This document shows, in pieces, positions 1 through 12,680 of a stretch of 64,000 nucleotides of DNA. The stretch's first letter is position 1; every line of letters begins with the position of its first letter. The DNA is taken from positions 2,782,541-2,846,540 of the forward strand of contig JAMKCF010000022.1 of assembly GCA_023634235.1 (NCBI GenBank), read 5' to 3'. Both the position numbers and the translations under genes were made by a program. The DNA comes from Pisaster brevispinus (taxonomy: Eukaryota; Echinodermata; Asteroidea; Forcipulatida; Asteriidae). The notes under the pieces were generated by a model. The model did no database searches. It was not told the DNA's origin and was given only the letters and a program-made list of their open reading frames with translations.

Positions 1-998
1 ATCATTGTATTCCACATATTGGAAGGTAAGTCCGAGTAGCTGAAATTCTAGCCTACCATGGCTGATCCAGGAAATCCAAGGCTGATTATCGGCAGTGGCT
101 TTTTTGCGATGCAAAGTGAACGCATGTGATATTTTCTTGGATGACAAAAAAACCCCAGTGCATTTTATGAAAATGTCTGTTGTCTTTGGTTTGTTAAGTC
201 AGGATTTAGAGGGTGAACTCAATGTTCATTTAGGCGGATGTTTAAGTGTATAATTTTGTGGTCAAAAGGGCTGCAGAACGTGTCACCAGCTCTGATATAC
301 CAATGGAAATAAAACTAACGTTCAACTTTTCAAGAAATACATGAATTTGTAGTAGAAATGTAGCATATTGGCTTTCGCAAACTCAAGGATTGACCGTACA
401 TCTCTCCAACCCATTGTCCAGTATACCTGAGCTAGACTGCAAACACTAAACCTTCACTCCTTCGTGGGCTACTTTTGCGCTGCCTTGTTCGCGTCATCCG
501 ACCAACAAAAGGCACCAACATTAGAGTTCGATAATGAGGGAACCTAAAAATCACTGGAGCGCCAATCCCATCGTTGCACTGGGCCATGACAATTTTGGAA
601 CGACTCCGTGCAGCCACGTGTCTGCACGCGTGCGAACGCGTTCTTAATTTATCCATGTTCCCTGAGTGCGCAAGTAAATTTGATACTCAACAGAATTGAA
701 AGATATTCATCAGACTCAAAGTCAACATTTGAACAACATTTTTTTCTGTAAAATAAATAAAGATATTGAATTGAAAAACATAAGACCACTGAACTTGTCC
801 GGTTGTGAGATGATTGGTCTAGTGCTAAAATCAATGGCCTTGGGCTACAGTCCAGGGTAAATTTTTAGCCCTGTGTAAAGCCATACCTTTTTTGTCCAAC
901 ACACAATTTGCTTGAATTCTTCTCTTTTGTGTGTTTTCATTTTTTACACAGTATCGTAGCTTTAGGAATGTTAATGTTATTTTTCAGAGTTGAAAAAC

Positions 999-3122
999 AT
1001 GGACGTGAAGCAAGGCCACTGTTGGCGTTGTGAGAAAGCTCTCCCTGATTGTTCGGAGCGGTGCAATCGCTGTAACAAGGCCGTTTACTGCAGCAACTTA
1101 TGCCAAAAGCGAGATCTAGTCAGACATGGTGCTGTTGAATGCCAGATATTTGGACCCAAAGTGTGCACTTATTGCAAAAAGGAAGGTGACCATAAGCAGG
1201 TCAGTATGCAATAAAGGTATAGGGATATAATGCTGATAAAAACAATTCATTATTTAAAAAAAAAGAAAAAAGAATGATTATTTAGGATCTTACTTTGTTA
1301 TGGCACCAGTCATCGTGAGAAAACTGAAATGCTGTTAGATATTTTTTCTGTTTCTTGGAAAATATAATGAATGAAGTTAAACTGATGATGTTGCCTCATT
1401 TTTAAAGCTGAATCAATCCATATCTTTCATTTTCACTTTCAGTGTGCTGGATGCGGCATGGAATGGTACTGCAATGTGTCATGCCAAAAGAAGGACCGCT
1501 CAGGTCACAAGGCACCTTGCTAGGAAATTGAAGTGTTTATTGCAGAACTTGCCATGCAGTTGAATGACCTGTTCACTTCTAATGCTAAAGACCAAGCCAG
1601 CGACTCAAAGGATGCTAATCTCCGTAAAGCTACAAAAAAAAATTTTGGCACCAAGATAGCATACGACTTCCTACAACTTGCAGAGAATGAATGGGCTGGT
1701 GGTTCAATTGGAAGAAAAGGGTTAGCACGTGACTTCCACATTCTGTCAATAGGATGCGGGAATCTGCGCAACACCCTTTTGACTGCTGCTTCCCTGCCAG
1801 CAGAATATCAAGGTAAACTCCACATTACACTGAATGACTCTGACCGTTTTGTCATGGCCAGAAACGTCCTGTTTCTCTTTATATTGATACATGCAGAAGG
1901 TGATGAAAGCCTGGCTTCTAGCATAGCCACCATCTGGTATTCACTGCACATTTCAAGAAAAGATTATAAGCTGATACAGAGAAGCTTGCAGGAGCTTCTG
2001 AAAATCAATGGTGAAAGATTCCATGAGCTTGTGGGTGGATCAGTAATCATCAGTGATGCAGATCTTGATAAGATACGGGATGTCTGGAAGCGTTGGTATT
2101 CCCTTTCATGTCAGCGCATAAAGAGTTCTTCCATCAACCTTAGCCAAGAGCGTAGTAAATGGTTTGCAGAACAAGACCAAGAATTTTTCCATGAAATCCA
2201 GTTCTATCGGGAGAGTCTTTCACAAAAGGAAGCCGTGTCCATTGGACAGTGGTTTGACCGTGGTTTGTTCCTTCCAGATGAAGCCAAGAAGAGTGATCTA
2301 CCCTATAATAATCCAACCCTGACAGGACCAGTGTTGCACATATTAACTGTGAGAGATGGATTTTTAAGCACAAAGACAGAAAGAAAGTTTGTATTTGAGT
2401 ACTGTATTGCCCCACATCAAACACCCTTCCAAGCCTGGGACTGCAATCAAGTCAAACAGCATGCACATCTTTCCAGCTCCTCAGTGACAGGGATGTACCA
2501 CGCATACGTGGTAGATCTTCTGCAGAAAACAAAAGCCCTCTTCACTCAAGGATGGCTACAGATTCACCTCCTGGTCAGCAGCTTCTTAGATGTTCCAAAT
2601 ACCCATACAACCCTTGGTATGGTAGACTACGACAGGATCTTCTCATTCAGCCTAGGTGACTCCATCGGCATCCGCAAACTACTTCAAACATTTAGACCGC
2701 TGCTGAATGCTCACAACAGAAATGCAGTGATAGTTACTGAGACACTGAATTGGTTTCTTCACACCCCAGAAGCTCTCAAGATAGATATTAACAAAACTAT
2801 GCAGCTGTACAAAAGAGACACTGGAAAGCAGCTGTGCTCCCCTGAGGCTTTCAGAAATCAGACTGAATATCATGACAACAGCCAGTGCTTCATGGTGTAC
2901 CTACGAGCAGCCATGATGGCTGGTGGCCTTGACCTACCTATGCTTGAAGACATCCCATCTTTCAAGCAGGCTATGCAAGTTGAGGGTTTGCGTATGCGGG
3001 ACTTCAGGAAGGACTTAAACAAGCTAGTGCCATTCCAACATCGTGTCAATGCAAAATGGCTTTCACAGCCGACAGGCATAGAAAGAGCAATGGAGTGGTG
3101 TGTTCAACCAGCAGCTGACTGA
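999..3122 (+). pseudogene. MYND zinc finger/DUF4470 gene, copy A, broken by an in-frame stop
   Basis: Exon 1 is 999-1199 (donor GT at 1200) and exon 2 is 1443-3122 (acceptor AG at 1441-1442); the join is phase 0, as in copies B and C. The first 93 codons encode two complete MYND fingers (first finger C8, C11, C22, C25, C31, C35, H43, C48; second from C56 to C93). The next codon is TAG at 1521-1523, where B and C have AAG. The frame beyond it is open to TGA at 3120-3122 and very like copy B, so a single base change separates this copy from a full-length frame. Either it is a recent pseudogene, or it makes a short protein of two fingers only, or the base is an assembly error. The preserved downstream frame implies the break is young. 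Confidence 0.85.
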
Positions 3123-4120
3123 ATTAGAAGGACAACGGATACTGGATGATTCCCCAGTGTTAACCAAAAGTGATCTGTGTTACCGACAAATACAGATCAA
3201 TTATTAGTGGCAACTGTCCTCATTTAAGCTTAAACATCAACTAGACAGTTTTAAAAATAACTCTTCCAGCAATTTCACAGTCTTCTGCTTTGAATAGTTT
3301 AAGTGCAAGAAGCTTACAAAGTATGCCCACTCCCCTCGATTAATGTTTACAGATGTTGTAGCAGACTTCTTTTAGTGAATTGTACAGCAGTTTGTAGAAA
3401 GCAATCTTGTTTTTTCCTTTCCTTTTTTCAGAGTTCACACTAATTTTCTGTCCCTGTCTTTGCTTGCTTAGAAAGTAATGATCATTTTTTTTGCACTTTA
3501 ATATTTGCTTATCTTTACATAAATATTTAAAATGCACTAAAACTTGGGTTGAACAGGAAACTGTTTTACAGGAATGTGATAGGCTGTTGAAAAAAACAAC
3601 CTAAACTGTGAGCGCAAAGCGCAAAAACTTGCAAGCGCAAAGCCTACTTACTCTTTATATTTGGTTTTTAAAGGCCTACTCTGCAATCTGGGGCATTCTA
3701 TTTGGTTTAACTTCATGTTTTTATAAATGTGTCCTTAATAAAAAAAAATATTGGGGGAGGGTGTCAAACTAAAAAGGATTTTACATCTCATAAGTAAAAT
3801 ATTGGGAATAGGTTCAATGTTTGTAACGCCATTCGAGTAAAAAACTGGCAACAAGTAAAATATTGGCGATAAAAAAAATATTGGCGAGAAGTAAAATAAC
3901 AGTGCTAAGTATATTATGGTTTTATACAACTTAAATGGTAGACACAATTTTAATAAATAATTATTGTTGGTGCATTTATCCTTAAGATTATTTTATCCAG
4001 AATATTCTGTGTAATTCTTGGTTGAACCCAATAATTTGTCTCCCAAATTTGTATTAAGCTACACGTACACGTTTAAAAATGTTAAACTTTTTATTAGCTT
4101 TTAAAGTATTGTATATTTAG
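3123..4120. other. 3' flank of copy A, no gene seen
   Basis: AT-rich sequence following the stop codon. It contains a short run of related AT-rich repeats (variants of agtaaaatattggc) near 3785-3900. The same stretch follows copies B (12681-13657) and C (22259-23334). Small open frames here are AT-rich and not supported. An AATAAA near 3950 (13489-13494 in unit B) could serve as a distal polyadenylation signal, but nothing confirms it. Confidence 0.5.
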
Positions 4121-4241
4121 TGCTTTCCTGATTCCTGTGAAAAAAAACACAGGCATTTTACTCAGGTGGGATTCGAACCCACAAGCGTTGCCATGGCATT
4201 CTAGAGCAGATGTCTTACCACTAAACCACCGAGATTGCTCA
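4121..4241 (-). mobile_element. tRNA-derived SINE, family 1 (unit A)
   Basis: On the minus strand the head reads like a tRNA: a D-arm/A-box-like segment (ggtttagtggtaagac) followed by a B box (ggttcgaatcc), then a short tail containing a complementary pair (cctgtg and cacagg) around an A/T run. The acceptor stem does not close and the same element recurs elsewhere (13658, 23335, 46357), so it is a SINE rather than a tRNA gene. Confidence 0.75.
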
Positions 4242-4595
4242 GTAGCTAGAGGTAGTTGGAACCCTACATTTTAGCAGCAGGTACCACAGAGGACCACTGA
4301 AAAATCAGCCTTGATATCAATGTGATACAATGTCTTGAACATTCTAAACGTTAAGACATACAGACCTCAGAGGCCTTCCAAAGTTCTCTCATCTATATGA
4401 TGAGCAAATAAACCCAGTTTGAGTTTCTATGTGTAAGAAGTAGCTTATTTTGGAATTGAGTGTCACAAGTGCTTCAAAAAATGTGTTACTGTAAATATTA
4501 ATTGTCATCTGATGTGTATTCATTAAGTTGTTTTCAAAGATTATTAGTGAATGTTTGACGGGCGTGCCAAACTGGTGGCAGTGCCCCTTGCGGTC

Positions 4596-4868
4596 TAGTC
4601 TTGGTCCATGACGTTTCTATTCCGTAGTCCACGAACGATCCACGTAGTATACGACGCCCCACTTATCACAATTTGTTGCCGAAAGAGGGCGCTATATATA
4701 CACTAACCGCTATCACCCCACGAACTGCTATCGCAGAAACAGCGGTTCGTGGGGTGATAGCGGTTAGTGTATATATAGCGCCCTCTTTCGGCGTGAAAAG
4801 TGGGACGTCGTACGTGGATGGATCGTTCGTGGTGGACAACAGAATAGAAACGTCATGGACCAAGACTA
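4596..4868. mobile_element. Palindromic MITE with 9-bp target duplication (unit A)
   Basis: The ends are perfect inverted copies of TAGTCTTGGTCCATGACG, and most of the 273-bp element folds back on itself; the central arms contain gagggcgctatatatacac and its complement. It is flanked by the direct repeat cttgcggtc (4587-4595 and 4869-4877). Unit C has one copy of this site (cttgtggtc) and no element, which confirms both boundaries. A 9-bp duplication fits Mutator-like transposition; that superfamily assignment is inference. The open frames on both strands here are products of the palindrome. Confidence 0.9.
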
Positions 4869-5290
4869 CTTGCGGTCATGATAATTGGCCCTTGGAAAAA
4901 AGTAGGAAAGTTTGATTGAATACAAGGGCTGACCTACATGTGCATGTAGTTCAGGATATTATAGACTTTCAGACTATTAAACAACAATTTTCCTTATTTT
5001 CTGTGAGCGAAAAAAAGAGAGATAAAAAACAAATAAATAACAATCTGAAATTAGATTTAAGTACAAAGATTATCATTCCTGCCCTTGATAGAAGTGCAGA
5101 CAAACATCTTTTTTGCCCGAAGCGCACTCCATGTCATCACAGTGTTTTTTTATTGGTTTAAGTTAATTTACCATGCTATATCAGACACATATGGAGTGGC
5201 ATAATTCGGTCACTAGTTCACGTCTAAGCACCCCAAGGGCCTGTGCAGAAATGTTGAATTTGGTCACAACAACTGTTAACACCGTGTCCT

Positions 5291-6880
5291 TCTGTTCATG
5301 TTTGGGAAGTTGATGACCAACTGAAAAAGATTAAATGTAAGAAGGCAGGAGGGCCAGATCAAATTCCTGCATCGCTCATACATGAATTTGCATATGAATT
5401 AAGTAAACCATTGACAAACATTCTTAATTCGTCTTACCAAGAAGGTTTGGTTCCAGATCAGTGGAAAAAAGCTACAGTTATTCCTTTGCCAAAAAGCTCT
5501 CCTCCATCTTAGAAAAATCTTCGTCCAGTGTCATTAACAGACCATTTTGCTAAATTATCCGAACACTTTATTGTGAAATGGATTACCTCAGATATTGGCA
5601 CAAATTTGGATACGAACCAGTTTGGTAATAGGAATAAGGTTTCAACAGCTCATTACCTTGTCAAATTGATTAATAACTTATGTTCTCATGCTGATACTCC
5701 AAGGAGTCATAGTAGCTTAGTAGTAACAGATCTTCACTAAGGCCTTTGATCGGATTGATCATAATATTCTTGACTACGACCTGCTTCGGTTGGGCACACG
5801 TCCATCATTTATTCCTTGGATATGGAGTTTTTTAACTGAGCGATCTCAATGTGTCAGATACAAAAAATGTGTTATCTAATTTTAGAATCCTTAAAGGTGG
5901 CCTACCCCAAGGCACAAAATTTGGTCCATTGGGTTTTCTTGCCAAATTAAATGATGCCTTAGATAGTGGTTCTGACATGGTTAATAGTAACAATGTTCTC
6001 TCCGACTGTTTAAAATATGTAGATGATATGACCATTGTAGAAAACCATTCTAGTGATGAAAGACGATTTATTCAGTCTACTTTAGATGAATTTGGTGACT
6101 GGGCTGTACAAAACAATATGATGATCAACCCTTCTAAATGTGCTAATATGAATGTTTGTTTTACGAAAAACATAACCCAGTGAAAGCCCCTTTAGATTTT
6201 GGATACTGATCTTCAGGTAGTTGATTGTATTACAATCCTTGGCATTTTAATAAGCTCAGATCTTAAATGGGATAAACGTGTAAATCACATTAACAGTTAG
6301 GCCTGTAGTAAAATATTTATGCTTAAACTTTTGAAAAAATTAAATTTATCCCATTCTGACTTGTTGACAATATACAAAGGTTACATCCGGCCAATTACAG
6401 AATATGCCACTCAAGCTTGGAACGCTGGGTTAACTAAAGCTCAGATTGATAAGTTGGAGTCAATTCAGAAACGACTACCTTGGTTGTAAATCCTCTCTAA
6501 TCAAATGTAATTTATTATCATTACAAGATCGCAGAAGGAAATTATGCTTAAATTTTGCCACGTCGTGAAAAGACTCTCATTCATTTAGGGACTGGTTACC
6601 ACAACCAAGTGCAATATCAACTCAGGCAGGCCAACAGGATATCTCAAGTTATGTGTAAGACTAACCGTTTTAAAAATAGTCCGATTCCCTATTTTGTTAA
6701 TATTTTAAATGCCGATAGTGCTGCTTTTTAAACTTTTTGTATTGTTGTGCCTGTATGTGTTATTTTTTACTGTGTAATAAGCCTATTTATATTTTAATAT
6801 TTATCCTGTATGCATTGTCTCAATTTAGCCTTTGGCTACAAGTGTTTTTAATAAACCAGAATAATAATAATAATAAAAAT
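5291..6880 (+). mobile_element. Decayed non-LTR retrotransposon (LINE) reverse transcriptase, unit A
   Basis: Broken frames encode reverse-transcriptase blocks in order: KKAGGPDQIPAS, LRPVSLTD, KAFDRIDHN, GGLPQGTKFGPLGF, the catalytic YVDD (6017-6028), and C-terminal blocks such as GYIRPITEYATQAWN. Several stops and frameshifts interrupt it, so it is dead. The 3' end is AT-rich and finishes in an (ATA)n-like tail at 6861-6880, as expected of a 5'-truncated LINE. No endonuclease domain is present. The clade is not resolved. Confidence 0.85.
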
Positions 6881-7729
6881 AATTGTTCAATAAATATTTT
6901 TTAACTGTTTTCTTTATACTTGTGAGGTGTTTATGCAAATTTGTATAACAAGGTTTTTAGTGGTTGGGGTTTTTAATTCTTCATTGTGTGCTTTTACACC
7001 ATGGTATACAATTAATTAATTAGTTTGTTTATTGATTTACTGGTTTACTGTTTATTTTGTTGTGATTTCCTGACAGCCTTCAGCAATTTTGTGTAGAATG
7101 CTTTATGAAGAAAAAAATATTGTTTTGATTACTATTAAGCAACTGACATTGTCTACCTGTGTAATTCTTAATAAATGCTTAATTCTTATATATAGATTTT
7201 ACCAAAACACTTGGAAAGAATTACTCAGTTTTTTATGCTTGAGTAAAAGCATTGTACATGTGATGTCTGAACCAGGGAGAATGCTGGGTACATCAGTATC
7301 TGTGCAAGTCCTCATTGAGTAAATTAGAGCAGCCATTTTAACTGCATGGCAATTTGTAGTTTTCCCATCAGTTCATCGGGCCCAGTTTGCCATAAGAGTG
7401 TCACGTTTGTCCATAATTATGGCCTGAAAAAAAAGTTTGTTGGCATAATGGGCCAAAAAAAAATAGGAAAGGTGGGTAGTTCTCTTTAATATAATACATG
7501 TTTTGCAAAGTTTCCCCGTCTCATATCCCAAACAGTGTTTACATGTACGTACTGTGACCAGTCTTGCCGAGGAAGAAATTGTAACTGTCTCTAATCGAAC
7601 ACTGTATCGTCCATTTGTTTCCAATTTGACAAGAACTTCTTTTTTTTGCAATCTAATTGAAAAAAAGATTTCACCAAAATACTAAGTATCAGATAGAAAA
7701 CTATACCAATTGGGTGGTTGAACTCAGAC

Positions 7730-7832
7730 AAATTTGACAAGAGCTGGATTTGAACCCACTACTAATGTGCCGGCGCTCTACCAACTGAGCTATCTAGTTC
7801 TATGTTGGCGGTCTACCTATTTTGTCAATATC
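7730..7832 (-). mobile_element. tRNA-derived SINE, family 2 (unit A)
   Basis: Minus strand: A-box-like tagctcagttggtagagcgc and B-box-like gggttcaaatcc, flanked by ttgacaa-type motifs. Related copies lie at 17258, 30285 and 63949. The acceptor ends do not pair convincingly, so it is a SINE head rather than a functional tRNA gene. Confidence 0.7.
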
Positions 7833-9610
7833 TTTGTTTGGAGGTGGCAGACAATTGTATTTTCAGCTTTTTTACAACGTACTATTGGCTCATGATTGTT
7901 AGCTACTTTTTATTCATTTATTTCTTATCTTCCATGGGGGAATAACTGGATTGTTACCGTTATTGCTACAAGCAACTCAAGTTAACCACAACGCAACACA
8001 ACACAACACACACATCCACAAATTCACTGTTTGACATGACTCCATAGCTAGCCTTGAAAGCACACAATAATAGCACTCATGCAGAGCACAACAGCAAACT
8101 TACGTCTGTTGGGAGAGGGAAAAGGTTAAATTGTACGTGATGAAACTGCTACCTTTTAAATGTAATGTTAGTTGGTTGACTGACATTATTCCTGATAACT
8201 TGATGACTGTGTTTACTTTTTTAGAACCTGGCAGTGTACCTTACCCTTAATGTTACAGGTATGATGCTTCAGTATTTGAGAGGGTGAAGACACCAAGGTA
8301 TTTTTCTCCTTGGTAAAGGGCATCTCTATGTTGAAATTGTAAATGTCTATTGGAATATTTCAAGGGGCACCGAGACAATGACCAGGGGCAAGAAATACTC
8401 CATGACAAATCAGGCCCGATGGTACATGTACATGTACCTTTAAATGGTACGTGTACTGTACATGAAGCAATTCATTATATATTTCTCATATTGGGGAAAC
8501 CCCCTTACTCTGCAATAACATGTACTTGCACAGATGTGTTTGGAATTCTATGTAATGAGAAATTGCTTCAAGTACATTGTCCAAGTACGGGAGTAATACC
8601 TCCAAAACATGCACGTACATGTCCATGAAATTACTTCATTGCACTGACATTGTGTCTAAGCCAACAGGCTGTCTGAATTAGCTGCAAGTGATTAAAGTAA
8701 GCGTTCTACATTCGACATTGTTCTCATCTGACAACATTGTACTTCCAGATACATCTAAAGTAAGTTCCTGATTGCTGAATACTCTTACGATCACCTGATC
8801 ACTGATAACTTTTTGTGTTCTGTCTTAATGCAATGAAATGCAGGACATGACTGTCCTGTTCTTGTCAACAGTGTTGGCAAATTGTTGTAATTTTAAAAAA
8901 TAGTTCTTAGTTCTTAAGGTTACAGCATTTAGATGTAGATGTACTGTAGCTAATTAAAGTCAACCTTAAAACCAAACTACGGGTCACAACAGTGGCCACC
9001 CCCCTGCTCAAAATCCTTTCCTCCCCCCAATGAGATTGAAAAAATGCACAAGTGAATGGTTCAATACATTTAATAGCCCCCTCCCCCAACTATGTCTTTG
9101 CCCTCGATTGCCCTCCAAGATGAAAAAGTCTAGTTATGCGACAAGGGGAACTAACAAATTTTAGGGTTGGTCGCCAAAAGTGTCAAAAGTACAACAAAGC
9201 AACAAAGAACGTCTCAAAATTGATGAACCTATCATACTTTCCCTCACCTTTTGTTATCAGGTTAATGCAATTAGTAATAAATATCATTCGATAAAAACTA
9301 AATGCTTCAATAAATTCTTCTGGTAACCAGTGAAATATGACCAGATGACATACGTTCCAGTGAACATGTATGCACACATAACCTTTTTTGGCTACTAGAC
9401 AGGAGGTCAGGTAAACCTTATTTTGTATCACTCAGAATACTGGAACATTATCATGCCCTGACATTCCACTGTGCAAAACTTTGGTTCCCTCCTACAAAGA
9501 AGGATAAAGGGTACAGGAATTTGTGCTCAAATCTCCCTTTTTCCAGGGGTTATTGTGTATTTCTCCACTCTAGACCATCGTCCTTTTGTTGTTCAAACAA
9601 ACGATTGTTT
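7833..9610. other. Unit A spacer, no gene seen
   Basis: AT-rich non-coding sequence. It holds a short acaac/aca-rich microsatellite near 7985-8015 and a small acatgtacatgt palindrome cluster near 8423-8460. The open frames of 60-92 codons recur in unit B with substitutions that show no coding pattern. Confidence 0.5.
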
Positions 9611-10610
9611 ATCATTGTATTCCACATATTGAGAGGTAAGTCCGAGTAGCTGAAATTCTAGCCTACCATGGCTGATCAAGGAAATCCAAGGCCAATTATC
9701 AGCAGTGGCTTTTTTGCGATGCAAAGTGAACGCATAAGATATTTTCTTGGATGAGAAAAAAAAATCCCAGTGCATTTTATGAAAATGTCTGTTGTCTTTG
9801 GTTTGTTCAGTCAGGAGTTAGAGGGTGAACTCAATGTACATTTAGGCGGATGTTTAAGCGTATAATTTTGTGGTAAAAAAGGCTGCAGAACGTGTCGCCA
9901 GCTCTGATATACCAATAGAAATAAAACTAATGTTCAACTTTTCAAGAAATACATGTACTTGTAGTAGTAATGAAGCATATTGGCTTTCGCAAACTCAAGG
10001 ATTGACCGTACATCTCTCCAACCCATTGTCCAGTATACCTGAGGTAGACTGCAAACACTAATCCTTCACTCCTTTGTGGGCTACTTTCGCACTGCCTTGT
10101 TCGCGTCATCCCACCAACAAAAGGCACCAACAATAAAGTTTGATAATGAAGGAACCTAAAAATCACTGGAGCGCACATCCCTTCGTTGCACGAGGCCGTG
10201 ACAATTTTGGAACGACTCCGTGCAACCACACGTCTGCACGCGTGCGAACGCGTTCTTAATTTATCCATGTTCCCTCAGTGCGCAAGTAAATTTGATACTC
10301 AACAGAATTGAAAGATATTCATCAAACTCAATGTCAACATTTGAACATCATTTCTTTCTGTAAAATAAATAAAGATATTGAATTGCAAAACATAAGACCA
10401 TTGAACTTGTCTGGTTGTGAGATGATTGGTCCAGTGCTAAAATCACTGGCCTTGGGCATGCAGTCCAGGGTAAATTTTTAGCCCTGTGTAAAGCCATACT
10501 TTTTTTGTCCAACACACATTTGCTTGAATTCTTCTCTTTTGTGTGTTTTCATTTTTTACACAGTATCGTAGCTTTAAGAATGTTAACGTTATTTTTCAGA
10601 GTTGAAAAAC

Positions 10611-12680
10611 ATGGACGTGACGCCAGGCCACTGTTGGCGTTGTGAGAAACCTCTCCCTGATTGTGTGGAGCGGTGCAATCGCTGTAACAAGGCCGTTTAC
10701 TGCAGCAACTTATGCCAAAAGCGAGATCTAGTCAGACATGGTGCTGTTGAATGCAAGATATTTGGACCCAAAGTGTGCACTTATTGCAAGAAAGAAGGTG
10801 ACCATAAGCAGGTCAGTATGCAAGGAAGGTATAGGGATATAATGCTGATAAAAACAATTTTTTATTTTAAAAAAAGGGGGGAAAAAAAGATTATTTAGGA
10901 TCTTACAGTTTCTTGGAAACTATAATGATTGAAGTTAAACCAATCATGTTGCCTCATTTTTAAGGCTGAATCAATCCATATCTTTCATTTCCACTTTCAG
11001 TGTGCTGGATGCGGCATGGAATGGTACTGCAATGTGTCATGCCAAAAGAAGGACCGCTCAGGTCACAAGGCACCTTGCAAGGACATTGAAGTGTTCATTG
11101 CAGAACTTGCCATGCAGCTGAATGACCTGTTCATTACTAATGCTCAAGACCAGGCCAGCGACTCAAAGGATGCTAAACTACATGCACCTCAGACAAAATA
11201 TTTTGGCGACACGATAGCACACAACTTCCTACAACTTGCAGAGAACGAATGGGCTGGTGATTCACTTGGAAGAAAAGGGTTAGTACGTGACTTCCACGTT
11301 CTGTCAACAGGATGCGGGAATCTGCGCGACACCCTTTTTACTGCTGCTTCCCTGCCAGCAGAATATCAAGGGAAACTCCACATTACACTGAATGATTCTG
11401 ACCGTTTTGTCATGGCCAGAAACGTCCTGTTTCTCTTTATATTGTTACATGGAGAAGGTGATGAAAGCCTGGCTTCTAGCATAGCCACCATCTGGTATTC
11501 ACTGCACATTTCAAGAAAAGATTATAAGCTGATACAGAGAAGCTTGCAGGAGCTTCTGAAAATCAATGGTGAAAGATTCCATGAGCTTGTGGGTGGATCA
11601 GTAATCATCAGTGATGCAGATCTTGATAAGATACGGGATGTCTGGAAGCGTTGGTATTCCCTTTCATGTCAGCGCATAAAGAGTTCTTCCATCAACCTTA
11701 GCCAAGAGCGTAGTAAATGGTTTGCAGAACAAGACCAAGAATTTTTCCATGAAATCCAGTTCTATCGGGAGAGTCTTTCACAAAAGGAAGCCGTGTCCAT
11801 TGGACAGTGGTTTGACCGTGGTTTGTTCCTTCCAGATGAAGCCAAGAAGAGTGATCTACCCTATAATAATCCAACCCTGACAGGACCAGTGTTGCACATA
11901 TTAACTGTGAGAGATGGATTTTTAAGCACAAAGACAGAAAGAAAGTTTGTATTTGAGTACTGTATTGCCCCACATCAAACACCCTTCCAAGCCTGGGACT
12001 GCAATCAAGTCAAACAGCATGCACATCTTTCCAGCTCCTCAGTGACAGGGATGTACCACGCATACGTGGTAGATCTTCTGCAGAAAACAAAAGCCCTCTT
12101 CACTCAAGGATGGCTACAGATTCATCTCCTGGTCAGCAGCTTCTTAGATGTTCCAAATACCCATACAACCCTCGATATGGTAGACTACGACAGGATCTTC
12201 ACATCCAGAATAGCTGACTCCATCGGCATCCGCAAACTACTACAAACATTTAGACCGCTGCTGAATGCTCACAACAGAAATGCAGTGATAGTTACTGAGA
12301 CATTGAATTGGTTTCTTCACACACCAGAAGCTCTCAAGATAGATATTAACAAAACTATGCAGCTGTACAAAAGAGACACTGGAAAGCAGCTGTGCTCCCC
12401 TGAGGCTTTCAGAAATCAGACTGAATATCATGACAACATCCAGTGGTTCATGGTGTACCTACGAGCAGCCATGATGGCTGGTGGCCTTGACCTACCTATG
12501 CTTGAAGACATCCCATCTTTCAAGCAGGCTATGCAAGTTGAGGGTTTGCGTATGCGGGACTTCAGGAAGGACTTAAACAAGCTAGTGCCATTCCAACGTC
12601 GTGTCAATGCAAAATGGCTTTCACAGCCGACAGGCATAGAAAGAGCAATGGAGTGGTGTGTTCAACCAGCAGCTGACTGA
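10611..12680 (+). CDS. Double MYND zinc finger / DUF4470 protein, copy B
   Basis: Exons 10611-10811 and 11001-12680 give 626 aa. The ATG at 10611 (aaaaacATGG) follows an acceptor CAG just upstream, so the start probably lies in a second transcribed exon. Finger 1 uses C8, C11, C22, C25, C31, C35, H43, C48. Finger 2 uses C56, C59, C68, C71, C77, C81, H89, C93 and is split by the intron between C59 and C68. Residues about 140-235 resemble DUF4470 (TGCGNLRDTL, ITLNDSDRFVMARN). The long C-terminal part has no domain I can name. MYND fingers bind proline-rich peptides in known proteins; DUF4470 has no settled role. No signal peptide or membrane segment is evident, so it is probably cytosolic or nuclear. 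It is the middle gene of three. Confidence 0.88.

Larger units (their letters stand above)
1..9610. repeat. Tandem segmental duplication, unit A
   Basis: This is the first of three tandem copies. The opening bases (atcattgtattccacatatt) recur at 9611 and from 19140, which sets the unit at about 9.5-9.6 kb. It carries a MYND/DUF4470 gene copy, a tRNA-derived SINE, a palindromic MITE, a LINE relic and a second SINE. From about 1850 to the end it is nearly identical to unit B, while the 5' part differs more. The left end is the window edge, so further copies to the left cannot be excluded. Positions 1-987 are the 5' flank of the gene. A pyrimidine-rich stretch and CAG near 950, and another CAG at 985-987, could be acceptors for an untranslated upstream exon. 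Confidence 0.95.

Noticed and set aside
432..656. Minus-strand frame MDKLRTRSHACR, repeated upstream of copy B
   Set aside because: Changes between units include frame-altering differences and loss in unit C; no domain or splice context supports it.
2140..3079. Minus-strand frames inside the MYND/DUF4470 exon (also 11698-12637 and 21276-22380)
   Set aside because: Shadows of the plus-strand coding frame, conserved only because the genes are.
4121..4241. Functional tRNA gene on the minus strand
   Set aside because: The acceptor stem does not pair, a SINE tail follows and diverged copies are dispersed. The same applies at 7730, 30285 and 63949.
4666..4915. Paired 65- and 80-codon frames on opposite strands
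   Set aside because: Both arise from the palindromic MITE; the sequence repeats itself because each arm is the complement of the other.
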